Under the pieces are notes generated by a model, which made no database searches, was not told where the DNA came from, and worked only from the letters and a program-made list of their open reading frames with translations. Of a stretch of 64,000 bases of DNA, positions 16,582 to 25,404 are shown piece by piece. The position numbers and the translations under genes are program-made. Source of the stretch: Mogibacterium timidum ATCC 33093 (lineage in GTDB: Bacteria > Bacillota > Clostridia > Peptostreptococcales > Anaerovoracaceae); the NCBI RefSeq assembly GCF_000525775.1, contig NZ_JALU01000002.1, positions 43,938-107,937 of the forward strand. The letters are read 5' to 3'. Numbering within the stretch: position 1 is the stretch's first letter; each line of letters starts with the position of its first letter.

Positions 16582-18462
16582 CTACAATTTCAAATTCTCC
16601 AGCTTGTTGTCCTGTCGCTTTATCTTGCGCGTAGTCGTCCTGACGAAGTCCTCCTTGCGCACGTAGACCTCGCGTATACGCTTGAATGGGGCGAGTCCCA
16701 TATTCAGCTCAGTGATCACGCCCTTGAGCAATGTCTCCAGCTCACCGTCCGCCGGAACGCTACCGAGCTCGTACTTTATCTCATCCTTGTCAGGCAGCAG
16801 CTGCACTGCAACCACGTCCTCGGCTTTGCCGGACGCAAAAACCATCGAATCGGAGATATAAGGATGTCTGTTGATATAATCCTCGATTTCCTCCGGATAA
16901 ATGTTCTCCCCGGCCTTTGTGACGATTACGTTCTTGGCGCGTCCTGTCAGGAACAGCCAACCATCCTTATCAAAATATCCGACGTCCCCGGTTCTCAGCC
17001 AGCCGTCCTCAAGCACTGCCGAAGTCTCCTCGGGAAGGTTGTAGTAACCAAGCATGACATTTGGCCCCTTGTAGATGATCTCTCCGACACCTTTGGCGTC
17101 CGGGTTGATGATGCGCACGATACCTGTCTCGACCGGAACTCCAACCGAGCCTGACTTATCGTACCTGGTCTTAGCAGAGCTCTGCGGAGTGCCTGTGATC
17201 AGCGGCGTGCATTCCGTCATACCGTAGCCCTGAAGCACGATGATACCGAAGTCTTCAAAATCCCTGCAAATATCAGGTGCCAGTGCTGCAGCTCCCGTGA
17301 TAACTATGCGCAGCTTGCCGCCGAGCTCGTTGATAATCTGCTTGAATACTGTCCTGCTGACGTTGATACCGAACCTGCGTGCATTGCGGCTAGCCTTAAC
17401 GGCTCTCCTGAACGTCTTCTCCTTACCGGACTTTTTGATAGTCTTCATGATGCGACCGTGAATCATCTCCAGCACCCTCGGTACTACGATGACTACGGTA
17501 TTCTGCGCCTCGTGCATGTTCTTAACTATATATTTCATGCCCTCGCAGAACGCTGTGCTGGCTCCGCGGTAGAGTACCAGCAGCATTCCCAGTGTACATT
17601 CGTACGTATGATGGATAGGCAGGATTGACAGCGTCTTGTCCCACGGATGGATGTTGGCGATACGGCACACGTCCATGATGTTGACCGTGATATTTCGGTG
17701 GCTGAGCACCACACCCTTAGGGGTGCCGGTCGTTCCCGATGTAAACAGGATTACCGCCATGTCGTCAGGATTAAGCTCTGCATCCGTGAATGCAGTGTTA
17801 CCCTTCTTCAGCTCAGCTTCGCCCTGCATTAACAAATCTCTCCAGCGGTATAACCTTCTACCGATTCTTTCAAATGCACTTGTATCCTTGAGCAGCGATT
17901 CCGGCTTCGCGTCGAGAGACGTTCTATCCCCGTAGAACTCGGTGACTATCAGGTTCTCGATTGTGATGATATTTGACAGCTTGAAAGCGCATTCTGCCGA
18001 GCACACAACCGTATGGCAGTTTGCAGCATCCAGCAGATTCTTGATCTCATCTCCGCTGAGATCCTTATCGATCGGTACGACAACCATTCCCGAATTCATG
18101 GTTGCCAGATATGAAGCAATCCACTCATAGCTGCCCTCGCCGATAACCGCAACGCGGCGTTCGTCATCGACTAACTGCAGCAACATAGTTCCAAGTGCTT
18201 CAACGTCGTGAGCCAGCAGTTCATACGAGATGGGCAGATATTCTCCACCTCTCTCGGCTTTGACCCAAAAGGCCGCTCTCTCACTGTATCGCTCTACGCT
18301 ACCATTCAGCAGATCCTTGAGCGTAGTCATCTCTCTGATATCCTTGTACCAATAACGACCGCATTCCGAGCCCCTTCGTTCAATGAAGTCATTTGCCCCA
18401 AACGGCTTTGACACGGATTCTGCTGCAGCTCCGGCTTCAATCACACTGTTGTTCTCATTCAT
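16582..18462 (-). CDS. AMP-forming long-chain acyl-CoA synthetase
   Basis: Member of the adenylate-forming (ANL) superfamily that activates a fatty acid with ATP and CoA. The 626-residue protein has the P-loop-like A3 motif ILFTSGTTGTPKGVVLSHRN (near residues 240-260), the A5 motif GYGMTECTPLITGTP, the A7/A8 region WLRTGDVGYFDKDGWLFLTG followed by RAKNVIVTKAGENIYPEEIE, and the catalytic-lysine tail TTRKIKR. These fit FadD-like medium- or long-chain acyl-CoA synthetases. Chain length cannot be read from sequence. The ATG at 18462 is preceded by a purine-rich stretch (GGGGGAGCTTGCC). It appears to be the first gene of a two-gene unit with the membrane protein at 16000-16551. Confidence 0.88.
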   Translation of the reverse strand: MNENNSVIEAGAAAESVSKPFGANDFIERRGSECGRYWYKDIREMTTLKDLLNGSVERYSERAAFWVKAERGGEYLPISYELLAHDVEALGTMLLQLVDDERRVAVIGEGSYEWIASYLATMNSGMVVVPIDKDLSGDEIKNLLDAANCHTVVCSAECAFKLSNIITIENLIVTEFYGDRTSLDAKPESLLKDTSAFERIGRRLYRWRDLLMQGEAELKKGNTAFTDAELNPDDMAVILFTSGTTGTPKGVVLSHRNITVNIMDVCRIANIHPWDKTLSILPIHHTYECTLGMLLVLYRGASTAFCEGMKYIVKNMHEAQNTVVIVVPRVLEMIHGRIMKTIKKSGKEKTFRRAVKASRNARRFGINVSRTVFKQIINELGGKLRIVITGAAALAPDICRDFEDFGIIVLQGYGMTECTPLITGTPQSSAKTRYDKSGSVGVPVETGIVRIINPDAKGVGEIIYKGPNVMLGYYNLPEETSAVLEDGWLRTGDVGYFDKDGWLFLTGRAKNVIVTKAGENIYPEEIEDYINRHPYISDSMVFASGKAEDVVAVQLLPDKDEIKYELGSVPADGELETLLKGVITELNMGLAPFKRIREVYVRKEDFVRTTTRKIKRQDNKLENLKL

Positions 18463-18667
18463 GGCAAGCTCCCCCTGCTCGTTTTCCCTATTTTCAGAGT
18501 TTCGTCCTATATGATATCACAAATTTTATATAAAAATAAGGCGCACGTTCTTTGTACGAAACTTTCGCATCGCTTTGTGTGCGGAATTTTCACACAGACT
18601 TTAGATTCAATTTAGACGTGTTTGGTACAATCAGCTCTGTAAGTTATTCTGAACGTAAGGAGACTGT

Positions 18668-19393
18668 ATGAATTATACTAAGATTAGAACGACTGCACAC
18701 ATCGTGTCACTCATATGCTTACTACTCATTTTCGTAGTATCTACGAGCAAGTATGTTGCAGCTGCTACTCAATCTGATTCTACTCGTACCGGCATCCCCG
18801 CTAAGATAACTGCTCAGCACAAGCAGGAATCCGACATTCCAGATTGCACTGAGATCGAAGTTGCTGTCGATGCTGCTTCCGTATCTCTTCCTAACATAGC
18901 AGATGCAGCAGCAGATAGGGTCGCTGATCATGCGACCGCCAGCACGTATTCAGCTCCTTTGGTTGCAACCGGAAACAGCAAGATCAAGGAAGCCGAAGAA
19001 CAGAAGAAGGAAGAATCCAGGAAAAAGGCTGCAGAAGAGGCTAAAGCAGGTGGTTCAAGCCGTGACGGCTCTGTTACTTACACTTACAACGGAAGCATTC
19101 TCAGCAAGTCCAGAGGCACCAACAATGGACCTTCGGGCAAGGAGACTTACTACAACCTCAACATGTCGAGAGTGGTTGCTGCTATGAGCAGATACGGGTA
19201 TTCGTCCTCAGACTACTGGGTCAGAGCAGATGGAGCTAAGATGCTCGGCAAATATGTAATGGTTGCTGCTAACTATAATAAACACCCTAAGGGTTCTCTG
19301 GTTGCTACATCACTTGGAACCGGAATCGTCTGTGATACAGGAGGTTTTGCAGCGAGTCATCCAACTCAGATAGACATCGCGACAAATTGGTAA
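18668..19393 (+). CDS. Secreted protein with a C-terminal 3D-like domain
   Basis: 241 residues with an N-terminal signal segment (about residues 10-33, IVSLICLLLIFVVSTS). A Ser/Thr/Ala region and a charged helical linker (EEQKKEESRKKAAEEAK) follow. The C-terminal domain, about residues 150-241, contains KETYYNLNMSRVV, YWVRADGAKMLGKYVMVAA and SLGTGIVCDTGGF. It resembles the small double-psi beta-barrel (3D-like) domains found on secreted clostridial wall-associated proteins. It is exported and probably acts at the cell wall, but enzyme activity is not established. The start follows AAGGAGACTGT. Confidence 0.75.
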   Translation: MNYTKIRTTAHIVSLICLLLIFVVSTSKYVAAATQSDSTRTGIPAKITAQHKQESDIPDCTEIEVAVDAASVSLPNIADAAADRVADHATASTYSAPLVATGNSKIKEAEEQKKEESRKKAAEEAKAGGSSRDGSVTYTYNGSILSKSRGTNNGPSGKETYYNLNMSRVVAAMSRYGYSSSDYWVRADGAKMLGKYVMVAANYNKHPKGSLVATSLGTGIVCDTGGFAASHPTQIDIATNW

Positions 19394-19506
19394 GCTTTTA
19401 GGGCTTTAATGTTGGCATTTGCACAAGCAAAGGCTCCCATGATCCTAGCGCCGAATGGATGTCAAACGATAAACCTCTATACTATAGATTTATATAGCTG
19501 ATGCGG

Positions 19507-19644
19507 GTTTTTGTTAAAATAAGAAGCTGTACGTGCTTACCACCGGCTTGTGTGCCGCTTACAGCAGCAGGAGTTTTTGTTAAAATAAGAGACTGTACAT
19601 GTTTTGTGCAAACTACAAGCGCTGATATAGGATTTGTTAAAAAT
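19507..19644. repeat. Imperfect direct repeats containing -10-like TGTTAAAAT
   Basis: Copies of 29 bases at 19507-19535 and 19573-19601 differ at three positions. A shorter third copy, sharing TTTGTTAAAA, lies at 19633-19642. Spacing is 66 then 57 bases. Each full copy contains TGTTAAAAT, which has the form of an extended -10 element. Downstream in this gene-free interval (19394-19911) are two hairpins without clear T tracts, at 19652-19681 and 19758-19793. Confidence 0.65.
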
Positions 19645-19895
19645 TACGGATGGGCAAGAACCGCTTTTTCGGTTTCTGCCCACTCTTCAATAATACAGCA
19701 GTTTAGTCAGATTCATAAGGTCTGCCTAAAACAAGCTTATTTATATTATAGGTTTTTCCTGCCGGGCGTTCTTCAAAACAGATTCCCGGCGGGGAAGGCT
19801 GTTTCTTCGGTAGGTGAATAGCGCAATCATTCTTCATTGTTGTGCTCGGAATATTGTAAATTTTCATTCACACTGCCCCTTTTCAGATTCTTTTA

Positions 19896-19904
19896 TGATA
19901 AAAT
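19896..19904 (+). promoter_or_regulatory. Extended -10 element close to the permease start codon
   Basis: TGATAAAAT ends eight bases before the ATG at 19912, so transcription would begin at or next to the start codon. No -35 is evident. Confidence 0.4.
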
Positions 19905-19911
19905 CCAACCT

Positions 19912-21180
19912 ATGAAAATTTTAGTAATTGTGATGTTTATACTCATGTACGTTGTGATGATCTTCTTCCAGAAATTCCGCGTGCATGCCGCGTTGATTTC
20001 AGCAGCGGTTTTTTTAATAGCCGGTGTAATGTCACTGAGCACTGCGATTCAATCTGTGAACTGGAATATCCTGCTGATGATATCCGGCACGATGATTCTC
20101 GTGCATTATTTCATCGATTCAAAGATGCCGAACAAGCTTGCCGACATACTTCTGGACAGGTCAAAAAACATGATGATGGTCATCATCTTCATGTCCCTTT
20201 TCTCCGGATTTATTTCCGCATTTGTTGACAATGTTGCAACGGTTCTAATGGTTGCGCCTGTAGGACTCGCCATCTGCCGCAAGCTCAATGTATCTCCGGT
20301 TCCGATGACTCTATCGATCGCAGTTTCTTCAAATCTGCAGGGGGCGGCAACACTCGTTGGAGATACGACTTCAATGATGCTCGCTTCTTATGCAAAGATG
20401 GATTTCTCATCCTTCTTCATATTCCACGGAAAACCGGGGATGTTCTTTGCCGTTGAATTGGGAGCTCTTGCGACAGTACCTGTTATGATGGTGTTATTTA
20501 GAAAAAGCAAACAACCTGTTGAGGCTAAAGAATTTACTGAGATCAAGAATATAGTTCCAACCTACATGTTGATCGGATTGATAGCAACACTGATATTCGT
20601 GTCATTCTTTCCTAACAAGCCGGATATGACGAACGGCGCCATCTGCATGACGTTTGCAGTCGTTTCCATCATTATCGACTATGCGAGAACAAGAGATGGA
20701 GACCGTACAATCGCAGCTTTGAACGGCGCGGATATAGAGACACTGCTCCTGTTGTTCGGACTGTTTATCATAATTGCCGGGCTTACCGAAGCAGGTGTGA
20801 TAAGAGACATTTCAAATCTTATCGTGCGCACAGGTGGGAACAATATGTTTCTCCTATACACTATTATCGTCTGGGGTTCAATACTCATCTCGGCATTTGT
20901 CGACAATATCCCATACGTTGCAACCATGCTCCCTGTCTTGCAGGGTGTAACCGCTTCGTTGGGTATCGACCCGACAATGCTGTATTTCGGGTTGCTCTGC
21001 GGAGCAACGCTGGGCGGCAACCTCACTCCGGTCGGAGCATCTGCAAATATCACTGCGGTGGGGATTCTCCGCAAGAACGGCGAGATAGTAACCTTTGCCG
21101 ACTTCATGAAGATCGGTGTTCCGTTTACGCTGACGGCTGCTACAGTCGGATATGTATTTATCTGGTTCGTATACAGCTAG
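19912..21180 (+). CDS. ArsB/NhaD-superfamily (CitMHS-like) ion permease
   Basis: A 422-residue permease with 10-12 membrane segments in two similar halves. Each half carries the motif SAFVDN followed by a helix (SAFVDNVATVLMVAP and SAFVDNIPYVATMLP). Paired glycine-rich stretches (LQGAATLVGDTTSMM and TLGGNLTPVGASANI) line the predicted re-entrant loops. This is the ArsB/NhaD/CitMHS superfamily. The substrate (Na+/H+, arsenite or an organic anion) cannot be assigned. The start at 19912 is chosen because the protein begins with a membrane helix there. No Shine-Dalgarno is present, and an extended -10 sits only eight bases upstream. Confidence 0.82.
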   Translation: MKILVIVMFILMYVVMIFFQKFRVHAALISAAVFLIAGVMSLSTAIQSVNWNILLMISGTMILVHYFIDSKMPNKLADILLDRSKNMMMVIIFMSLFSGFISAFVDNVATVLMVAPVGLAICRKLNVSPVPMTLSIAVSSNLQGAATLVGDTTSMMLASYAKMDFSSFFIFHGKPGMFFAVELGALATVPVMMVLFRKSKQPVEAKEFTEIKNIVPTYMLIGLIATLIFVSFFPNKPDMTNGAICMTFAVVSIIIDYARTRDGDRTIAALNGADIETLLLLFGLFIIIAGLTEAGVIRDISNLIVRTGGNNMFLLYTIIVWGSILISAFVDNIPYVATMLPVLQGVTASLGIDPTMLYFGLLCGATLGGNLTPVGASANITAVGILRKNGEIVTFADFMKIGVPFTLTAATVGYVFIWFVYS

Positions 21181-21332
21181 GCAGACATATAAATATTCAC
21201 CAAAGGTGAGTCTATATCCTCTTTTTGTGAATTTAACGACTGCATCTAAACGATGCTGCCCCTGCTCCGACTTGCCGCAGCAATATCAATCTTCCGCATA
21301 GCAGTCATTAAGAGCAGGCTTTATTTAACTTG

Positions 21333-22193
21333 CTATTTACCAAGCTTCCTGAGCACCTCTATCAGACTCAAATCCGAATCGTAAACCGGCTTTCCGGCGG
21401 TATTGAGCTCACCGATCGACACATTCTTATTCTTTCCGTGAAAGTCGCTGCCTCCGCTGACGAGCAAGCCTCTCTCTCGAGCCATCTCGATCAGCATGGA
21501 TATCTCCGCTTCGTCATATCTGGAATAGTAGCATTCGAGACCCTGAATTCCGAGGGTCTGCAGGATATCCAGTCTACTCTCGAGTTCGGCTCTGCCCATG
21601 TGCTTCTCGTTCTCACCACCCAGCGGATGTGCCCAGACGGCAATTCCCCCGGACCTTCGGATAGCCCGTATCGCCTGCGCTGCGGGGATCCTGTTGTCAA
21701 CTCCAAATTCCAGATACCTGTTTATAACCTCAGTTCTGGTTCCCGGGATACCTCGCCTCATCAGAATGTTGGCGATATGCGGCTTGCCGGCAGCCGGAAT
21801 CGCTTCCAGCTCACCTATCTCATTGGCGGTCAACTCTATACCATTCACCTCCTTGAGGTGCTCTATCCTGATAGCCAGCTTAGCCTCACGCTTGGCTTCG
21901 GCTTCCGTGAGAGCCTCTACGAAGGCCGGATGTGTCTCATCGTACGAGTATCCGAGGATATGGCATTTGATAGTGCCGGATTTGCAAGAGAATTCTATCC
22001 CTCTGTAAAATTCCATCCCCTTCGGAACCATGTCTGCCACTCGAGTCGCCCCGGCTACCGTGTCGTGATCGGTAAGCGAGAATACTCTCACCCCAGACGC
22101 CTGCACTCTGCGCACGACCTCCTCCGGACTGTAAGATCCGTCGGATGCGTTGGTGTGCAGATGCATGTCGACCAACAGTTGATCCTCCTTCAA
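21333..22193 (-). CDS. PHP-domain phosphoesterase (TrpH / RNase AM-like)
   Basis: A 286-residue metal-dependent phosphoesterase of the PHP superfamily. The metal-binding motifs are VDMHLHTNASDGSYSPEE near the N-terminus, SLTDHDTVAG, EFSCK, WAHPLGG, and the C-terminal GGSDFHG. Homologues such as E. coli YciV hydrolyse 5'-phosphorylated nucleotides or short RNA ends. The ATG at 22193 gives the standard N-terminus. It is on the same strand as apbE and starts 48 bases downstream of it. Confidence 0.9.
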   Translation of the reverse strand: MKEDQLLVDMHLHTNASDGSYSPEEVVRRVQASGVRVFSLTDHDTVAGATRVADMVPKGMEFYRGIEFSCKSGTIKCHILGYSYDETHPAFVEALTEAEAKREAKLAIRIEHLKEVNGIELTANEIGELEAIPAAGKPHIANILMRRGIPGTRTEVINRYLEFGVDNRIPAAQAIRAIRRSGGIAVWAHPLGGENEKHMGRAELESRLDILQTLGIQGLECYYSRYDEAEISMLIEMARERGLLVSGGSDFHGKNKNVSIGELNTAGKPVYDSDLSLIEVLRKLGK

Positions 22194-22241
22194 TGCCTAC
22201 ACCAACCTTTCAATTCAAACTTTGCTTAAACTGCAGGACAG

Positions 22242-23285
22242 CTACTTCTCCGGTTCAAACTTCATGCCTTTAGTCTTGGCCACTTCCTTGCCCTCGGCGC
22301 TAAATACAGCTTCGACACCCTTCTGCTTCTTGATGAAGGCCTTGCCGCCGTCGACACCCTTCATAAGACAAATTGTGCTCATAGCATCGACATCCATCGA
22401 ACGACCTTTCTTTGCTACCAGGCTGACTGCTTCAAGTTTAGTCTCTGCCGGATAGCCAGTCCTGCTGCTCAGCACGTGATGATAGATCTTGCCGCCCTGC
22501 TTGAACTGCCTCTCGTAGATTCCCGAGGTTACGACCGTCTGATCTTCGGCCTTTGTTGTACCGATTATCTCTGTCCTGTCTGTAAAAGGTTTCTCGATAC
22601 CTATAACGAAATCGCTGCCGTCCGGCTTACCTCCAATAGTCACAATATTGCCGCCGAGGTTGATAACCGCCGAGGTTACACCCTCCTGCTCCAGCACCTT
22701 GGTTATCTCGTCTGCAACATAACCCTTGGCGATTCCTCCCAGATCAAGCTTGGCCTGCGGGTCAGCCAATCTGATCTTGTTGCCGTCAAACTGCACGTTC
22801 TTGTAGTTGACATGCTTCAGTGCCTCGGAAATTTTGGAAGAATCGGGAACCTGCGGATTTTCCGCCTGAAAATTCCACAGACCCGATACGGAGCCGATGG
22901 TAATATCGAAGTCGCCGTCGGACAGCTCGCCGTATTTGACACCTGCCTTTACGACCTTCAGGGTATCCTTCCCTACAGTAACCCAGTTTCCGCCGGCATT
23001 GTTGATCCGGCTGACCTCACTGGAATCGATGGTGTTGCTGAGCGTGTTCTCAAGCTCGCGGCAGCGGTTGTAAGCCTTGTCAATAGCCTTGTTGGCGCGA
23101 TCCGCATCCAGTCCGCCCTTCATATCGTATACAGATAGCTTGCAGACAGTATCCAGATAGAAGCCCTCCTTTGAAATCGGCTCAACATCCTTGGTGTTAT
23201 GGCATGCGGTCTGTGTTATAATTACCGTTGCGATTATTATGAATAATAATGAAAGTTTTATGGTTTGTCTTTTAATTCTTATCAA
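22242..23285 (-). CDS. apbE: FAD:protein FMN transferase (ApbE) lipoprotein
   Basis: Moves FMN from FAD onto a Thr/Ser of extracytoplasmic flavoproteins such as RnfG and RnfD. The 347-residue protein has an N-terminal hydrophobic segment ending in TQTACHN, a likely lipobox cysteine. ApbE signatures follow: LDLGGIAKGYVADEI, INLGGNIVTIGGKPDG, HHVLSSRTGYPAE and the metal-site MDVDAMSTICLMKG. The usual HxxDPxTG is HVLSSRTG here, so the aspartate-proline pair is replaced, while the TG is kept. Translation starts at TTG (23285) with GAGG seven bases upstream. The gene is divergent from the NusG_II gene with only 41 bases between starts. Confidence 0.92.
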   Translation of the reverse strand: MIRIKRQTIKLSLLFIIIATVIITQTACHNTKDVEPISKEGFYLDTVCKLSVYDMKGGLDADRANKAIDKAYNRCRELENTLSNTIDSSEVSRINNAGGNWVTVGKDTLKVVKAGVKYGELSDGDFDITIGSVSGLWNFQAENPQVPDSSKISEALKHVNYKNVQFDGNKIRLADPQAKLDLGGIAKGYVADEITKVLEQEGVTSAVINLGGNIVTIGGKPDGSDFVIGIEKPFTDRTEIIGTTKAEDQTVVTSGIYERQFKQGGKIYHHVLSSRTGYPAETKLEAVSLVAKKGRSMDVDAMSTICLMKGVDGGKAFIKKQKGVEAVFSAEGKEVAKTKGMKFEPEK

Positions 23286-23326
23286 TGTAGTACCTCATAT
23301 CGTGGGGTGACGGGGAATAACATATA

Positions 23327-23704
23327 ATGATCAAAGGATTTGTAAGAAAAGCTGATATTGTCCTCTTCATCATCCTCATATCGTGTGGTATCGCCTCATC
23401 AGTATGGCTCAGCATGACAAGCCATTCGGGTGACAAGGTGAATGTGACAGTAGACGGCAGAGAGTACGGTGTGTACAAGCTGTCCGAGGATAGAACAATC
23501 GCTATCAAGCGAGGCAATAAGCTCAACATAGTCAAAATAAAACACGGTTCCGTGACGATGTCCGAAGCGTCGTGCAACAATCAGGTATGCGTCAAGCATA
23601 AATCGATCAGCAAAACCGGCGAGAGCATCATCTGCCTGCCTAACAAGGTGGTCGTTGCAATCAGCGGAAAGGGGGCGAACAGGTATGACTCGGTCTCGAG
23701 CTAA
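23327..23704 (+). CDS. NusG domain II-like membrane-anchored protein
   Basis: 125 residues with one N-terminal helix (about residues 10-30) and an extracytoplasmic NusG_II (PF07009-type) domain. Characteristic features are VNVTVDGREYGVYKL and a CxxxxC pair in SCNNQVCVKHKSISKTGE, followed by ICLPNKVVV. Proteins of this type commonly precede Gx-transporter genes, and similar pairs occur in flavin-based extracellular electron transfer loci. The ATG at 23327 has only GGGG about 11 bases upstream. It overlaps the next gene. Confidence 0.85.
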   Translation: MIKGFVRKADIVLFIILISCGIASSVWLSMTSHSGDKVNVTVDGREYGVYKLSEDRTIAIKRGNKLNIVKIKHGSVTMSEASCNNQVCVKHKSISKTGESIICLPNKVVVAISGKGANRYDSVSS

Positions 23705-24227
23705 ACGCTCAAAGGGTTCACAGCTCGGCACACCGCGCGGCCGCAGCAAAAGTGTCGCAACCGTTGCGCTGCTTGCATCTCTAGCGCTAATTCTATCGTA
23801 TGTCGAAGCTATTATACCATATACACCGGGGATTCCGGGCATCAAATTAGGGATAGCTAACTTGGTTGCAGTGGTTGCGCTCTACAAGCTGTCTGCCAAG
23901 CATGCGCTTCTGTTAAGTTCCATTCGTGTTGTAGTTGCAGGTCTGCTCTTCACGGGAGTTTTTGGCATGCTGTACTCACTCGCAGGTGCGACAATCAGCC
24001 TTATCGGAATGATCCTGCTCAAGAAAACCGACATCTTCAGCGTCACCGGTGTCAGCATGGCCGGAGGCTTCCTGCACAACATGGGGCAGCTGATGATAGC
24101 AGCTATCCTGATTCAAGATATAAGGATCTTCTACTATCTGCCGGTGCTGATGATATCGGGGACCGTCGCGGGAATTGCTATAGGTATTGCGTCGGAGATG
24201 GTGATAAGACGTGTGAAGCTTATATAA
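23685..24227 (+). CDS. Gx transporter family / HepS component I-like membrane protein
   Basis: 180 residues of the Hpre_diP_synt_I (PF07456, Gx transporter) family: a basic N-terminus, then five or six membrane helices with TPGIPGIKLGIANLVAVVAL and MAGGFLHNMGQLMIAA. The family was named after heptaprenyl diphosphate synthase component I but is built like a small transporter, related in shape to ECF S components. The start at 23685 is preferred over 23655 because a GGGGG stretch lies nine bases upstream. It overlaps the NusG_II gene by 20 bases. The 3' end overlaps that of the convergent gene at 24220. Confidence 0.87.
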   Translation: MTRSRAKRSKGSQLGTPRGRSKSVATVALLASLALILSYVEAIIPYTPGIPGIKLGIANLVAVVALYKLSAKHALLLSSIRVVVAGLLFTGVFGMLYSLAGATISLIGMILLKKTDIFSVTGVSMAGGFLHNMGQLMIAAILIQDIRIFYYLPVLMISGTVAGIAIGIASEMVIRRVKLI

Positions 24228-24876
24228 TAGCATTCGCTATTGTATTTCCGTGGTTATGTCCTATACTCTGTTGTCCTAATACCTTATATATAATCATGCC
24301 GCCAGTCGGCTTGCTGCCCGTATTCCACAGACCGCGCAGGTCGAGCCACTTGTACTCGCTGTAAGTGACAGCTTTTACCTTAAGCCCCTCAAGTGTCTCC
24401 TCGTATCCGTTGACGAGATACCAGTGCCACACGTACTCCTCATATCGCTTGTCCTTATGCCTGAGAGTCAGGAACGGTATGGGAAGTCCCGCGTCTATCT
24501 GCAGCTTGACCTTTTCCGCAGCCACCTTGTAGGGGTTATCGCCTCCAAAAGCATCCACCGCTATCCGCTCTTCCCCGGCATCACGCAGGTATCTGCTGTA
24601 ACCGTCTACATATATGGATAGCTTGTTGATGCCCGTCAGTCTCGGACTTAGATATGGCTCCATGATGTGAGCAAAATCCACGTACTCCTTCCTGTTTATC
24701 TCCTTGCAATCGAAGGGATATAGCTCGGTCATGCCAAATTCACGCGCAAAATAAATGCTGCTCTCGCACGCTGTCTCCGCACCGCAGCCACCGAGCCGCA
24801 TCCAGTAGGTTCGGAACCAATCCTGGTTGCCGCCATATGAATTCCCTATGTAATGATGATTTAATTCACTCTTCAT
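24220..24876 (-). CDS. Hypothetical protein, C39-like papain-fold candidate
   Basis: 218 residues with no signal peptide. The N-terminus, NSYGGNQDWFRTYWMRLGGCGA, places a cysteine in a GGCGA(E)T context as in peptidase_C39-like domains. A histidine in YVWHWYLVNGYEE (about residue 148) could be the second catalytic residue. Activity is not demonstrated. Most of the remaining sequence is unrecognised. GGGG lies a short way upstream of the ATG. It is convergent with the Gx-transporter gene, and their ends overlap by eight bases. Confidence 0.6.
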   Translation of the reverse strand: MKSELNHHYIGNSYGGNQDWFRTYWMRLGGCGAETACESSIYFAREFGMTELYPFDCKEINRKEYVDFAHIMEPYLSPRLTGINKLSIYVDGYSRYLRDAGEERIAVDAFGGDNPYKVAAEKVKLQIDAGLPIPFLTLRHKDKRYEEYVWHWYLVNGYEETLEGLKVKAVTYSEYKWLDLRGLWNTGSKPTGGMIIYKVLGQQSIGHNHGNTIANAII

Positions 24877-24914
24877 ACCCTATAATCCCCATCTGCAATT
24901 ATCTGTCAGCAATC

Positions 24915-24947
24915 TATAAAAGTAAAAGCAGGGCAATCATGCCCTGC
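24915..24947 (-). terminator. Terminator downstream of the DUF1858 gene
   Basis: A perfect 7-bp stem GCAGGGC/GCCCTGC (24928-24934 with 24941-24947) is followed on the minus strand by TTTTACTTTTATAG. Confidence 0.8.
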
Positions 24948-24984
24948 GTCGTATCGAAGTCCTAAATTCCAATCGGAATATGTC

Positions 24985-25185
24985 CTATGCCTCTAATGCT
25001 GCATTGAGCGCATTCACCAGCTGATCGGCGTCGATTCCGTGAACTGCAGCTGCCTGGCCTATTGACTCGCCCTGAGAAGCCGGGCATCCGATGCACATCA
25101 TTCCGTGCTGGAAGAATGTCTGAATCAGATCAGGGTTCTCGTTGATAACGTCTCCGATAATCATATCCTTGTTGATAGTAGCCAT
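24985..25185 (-). CDS. DUF1858 domain protein
   Basis: A 66-residue cytoplasmic protein that consists only of the DUF1858 domain. It begins with INKDMIIGDVINENPDLI and carries the redox-like motif HGMMCIGCPAS. Stand-alone forms are common in anaerobes and are annotated as hydride or disulfide oxidoreductase-related, but no function is proven. The start codon has GGGGG upstream, and a terminator follows. It appears monocistronic. Confidence 0.9.
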   Translation of the reverse strand: MATINKDMIIGDVINENPDLIQTFFQHGMMCIGCPASQGESIGQAAAVHGIDADQLVNALNAALEA

Positions 25186-25311
25186 ATATATTTCATCCCC
25201 CTTCCGAATGTCATTTCTAAACGTCTACTGCAACATTAACATTTTTGGCTTTATAAAAGCAATAGCTCTTACGTACATTTTTAAATTCCTACTAATTCAC
25301 TGTGAATTCAC

Positions 25312-25339
25312 TTTACATATTGAAATTTAGTGCTATAAT
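25312..25339 (+). promoter_or_regulatory. Promoter of the DUF2156 / GNAT pair
   Basis: TTTACA and TATAAT are separated by 16 bases, with TGC directly before the -10 (an extended -10 form). It lies 66 bases upstream of the start at 25405. Confidence 0.7.
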
Positions 25340-25404
25340 GAATTGTCAATTTTGCAAAATCTAATCGCACAATGCAATAAAAAGGATGCACAAGGGAGAT
25401 GCTA

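Noticed and set aside
19501..19821. 106-residue frame on the plus strand
   Set aside because: It runs through the non-coding direct repeats and hairpins, lacks a ribosome binding site, and has unnatural composition.
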